From Bacillota bacterium (GTDB lineage: Bacteria > Bacillota > Clostridia > Lachnospirales > Lachnospiraceae): a stretch of DNA of 64,000 bases. A program made the translations under genes and the position numbers. Positions 62,867 to 64,000 of this stretch are shown piece by piece (the stretch's first letter is position 1; each line of letters begins with the position of its first letter). The notes beneath the pieces are model-generated. The model searched no databases, was not told where the DNA came from, and saw only the letters and a list, made by a program, of their open reading frames with translations. The stretch is from assembly GCA_023437365.1 (NCBI GenBank), contig JAEZGK010000028.1, positions 1-64,000 on the forward strand, given 5' to 3'.

Positions 62867-62892
62867 GAAACAAGGGTAAAGGAGCCAAAATC

Positions 62893-63489
62893 ATGGATTA
62901 CTATAGCAGACAAATCAGTAAATTAATTGAGGAATTATCCAGACTTCCGGGAATAGGGACGAAGACGGCGCAGCGACTGGCTTTTCACATCATCAATATG
63001 CCTGAGGAACAGGTATCAGGCTTAGCGGTATCCATCGTAGAAGCAAAGAAGAACATCCGCTATTGTAAGGAATGCCTCACTTTAACGGATAAGGAGCTAT
63101 GTCCCATCTGTTCCTCACCGGCGCGCAACAAAAGGCAAATCATGGTAGTAGAGAATCCCCGTGACTTAGCGGCGTATGAGAAGACGGGTAAATTCGACGG
63201 CGTGTATCATGTCCTCCATGGAGCGATCTCTCCGATGCTTGGAATTGGTCCGGCCGATATCAAGCTCAAGGAGCTGATGCTGCGCCTCCAGGGAGATGTT
63301 GATGAGGTGATTATCGCTACGAATTCCAGTCTGGAGGGTGAAGCAACGGCGATGTACTTAAGTAAGCTGATCAAGCCGGCAGGTATCAAGGTCAGCAGGA
63401 TTGCCAGCGGTATTCCTGTTGGCGGAGACTTAGAATATATTGATGAAGTGACGCTGCTGAGGGCATATGAGGGTAGAATAGAGCTGTGA
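62893..63489 (+). CDS. recR: Recombination protein RecR
   Basis: A 198-residue protein for recombinational repair. It has an N-terminal helix-hairpin-helix (LSRLPGIGTKTAQRLAFHI), a four-cysteine zinc module (CKEC and CPIC, about 57-72) and a Toprim domain (IMVVENPRDLAAYEKTGKFDGVYHVLHG). It loads RecA with RecFO. Length and motifs are normal. It has its own promoter, separate from dnaX-ybaB. Confidence 0.97.
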   Translation: MDYYSRQISKLIEELSRLPGIGTKTAQRLAFHIINMPEEQVSGLAVSIVEAKKNIRYCKECLTLTDKELCPICSSPARNKRQIMVVENPRDLAAYEKTGKFDGVYHVLHGAISPMLGIGPADIKLKELMLRLQGDVDEVIIATNSSLEGEATAMYLSKLIKPAGIKVSRIASGIPVGGDLEYIDEVTLLRAYEGRIEL

Positions 63490-63544
63490 TAGAATACCAA
63501 TTTTGATGGGAATAATTTATGACAGCTGCAAGAGGATAAAGGAC

Positions 63545-64000
63545 ATGAAGGAAGAGACAGATTTAAGATATTTAAAGCTTTTATCAAAGCAATATCCTAC
63601 AATAGATGAAGCATGCACGGAAGTGATTAATTTACAAGCTATATTGAATCTACCCAAAGGTACAGAGCATTTTCTCTCTGATATACATGGGGAGGATGAA
63701 GCTTTTAGCCATGTGCTTAGAAATGCATCAGGAGTAATTAAGAGAAAGATAACCGACTTATATGGAAAGACATTGGAGCAAAAGGACATTAATGCGTTAG
63801 CAACGCTGATCTATTATCCAAACCAGAAGCTGGAGTTAATACACAACGAGGAAAAGAACCGATATAATTGGTATCGGATTACACTATACCGATTGATCGA
63901 GATCTGCAAATACACCTCTTCTAAATATACCAGATCTAAGGTTCGAAAAATGCTGCCAAAGGAATTTGCTTATATTATTGAAGAATTGCTTCATGAGCAG
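63545..64000 (+). CDS. fbp: Fructose-1,6-bisphosphatase class III, 5' part
   Basis: The reading frame starts at 63545 and runs off the window edge after 152 codons. The segment near residue 37 (LPKGTEHFLSDIHGEDEAFSHVL) has the metal-binding DIHGE motif of class III fructose bisphosphatases, a gluconeogenic enzyme with usual length about 650 residues. AAAGG lies just before the ATG. The C-terminal end is not visible. Confidence 0.88.
   Translation, partial: MKEETDLRYLKLLSKQYPTIDEACTEVINLQAILNLPKGTEHFLSDIHGEDEAFSHVLRNASGVIKRKITDLYGKTLEQKDINALATLIYYPNQKLELIHNEEKNRYNWYRITLYRLIEICKYTSSKYTRSKVRKMLPKEFAYIIEELLHEQ

Noticed and set aside
63207..63789. Minus-strand frames at the right end
   Set aside because: They are antisense to recR and fbp, which show family motifs on the plus strand.

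Overview
The window looks like a chromosomal segment of a low-GC, Gram-positive anaerobic Clostridia, most likely Lachnospiraceae or a close relative. This is inferred from strong AGGAGG-type ribosome binding sites, lipoprotein and LytTR/DUF3021 gene styles, a dnaX-ybaB-recR neighbourhood and a class III fructose-bisphosphatase. No species is claimed.

Layout. 1-107: 3' end (domains V and VI) of a group II intron cut by the window edge. 0.2-6.5 kb (minus strand): inositol-monophosphatase-family protein, an ABC-F ATPase, peptidase T and a two-component system. 6.7-14.1 kb (plus): a lipoprotein solute-binding protein with a long extra N-terminal part, two sugar-type ABC permeases, a very long HlyD-type adaptor and a MacB/FtsX-like membrane protein, with no ATPase gene among them. 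14.1-17.8 kb (minus): a pair of ABC exporter half-transporters. 18.2-21.8 kb: a Sel1-repeat protein, a DUF3825 protein and an unknown membrane protein. 22.1-28.3 kb: an ABC-F protein with a possible leader peptide, then a LytTR/DUF3021/ABC/FtsX operon. 28.4-34.9 kb: a duplicated-domain protein, a BspA-like surface protein, a MalT-like LuxR regulator and small membrane proteins.

34.9-53.2 kb is the accessory region. It ends at an intact tRNA-Gly(CCC) gene (minus strand, 53142-53211). Copies of the 3' end of this tRNA recur at about 35.07, 35.18, 38.16, 38.34 and 52.97 kb, each time bordering a small structured element with hairpins whose stems change sequence but keep pairing. These copies divide the region into a BlaI/M56-sensor module (35.4-38.1 kb) and a 14.8-kb island (38.3-53.1 kb). 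The island holds a Z1-domain ATPase with an uncharacterised partner, two divergent small genes, a type I restriction-modification operon in which hsdS and hsdR are separated by a membrane protein, a GIY-YIG nuclease and an endonuclease III-like Fe-S protein, and two DUF4230 genes. This is the best candidate for a new multi-gene defence system. No integrase is visible in the window.

53.5-64.0 kb returns to core-like genes: an M23-type protein, a NiaR-type regulator, an M15 peptidase, an HD-GYP protein, dnaX-ybaB, two paralogous S8-type serine protease lipoproteins, recR and the start of fbp. The S8 pair arose by a tandem duplication that also copied the recR promoter and first codons, leaving a recR stub between the two copies.
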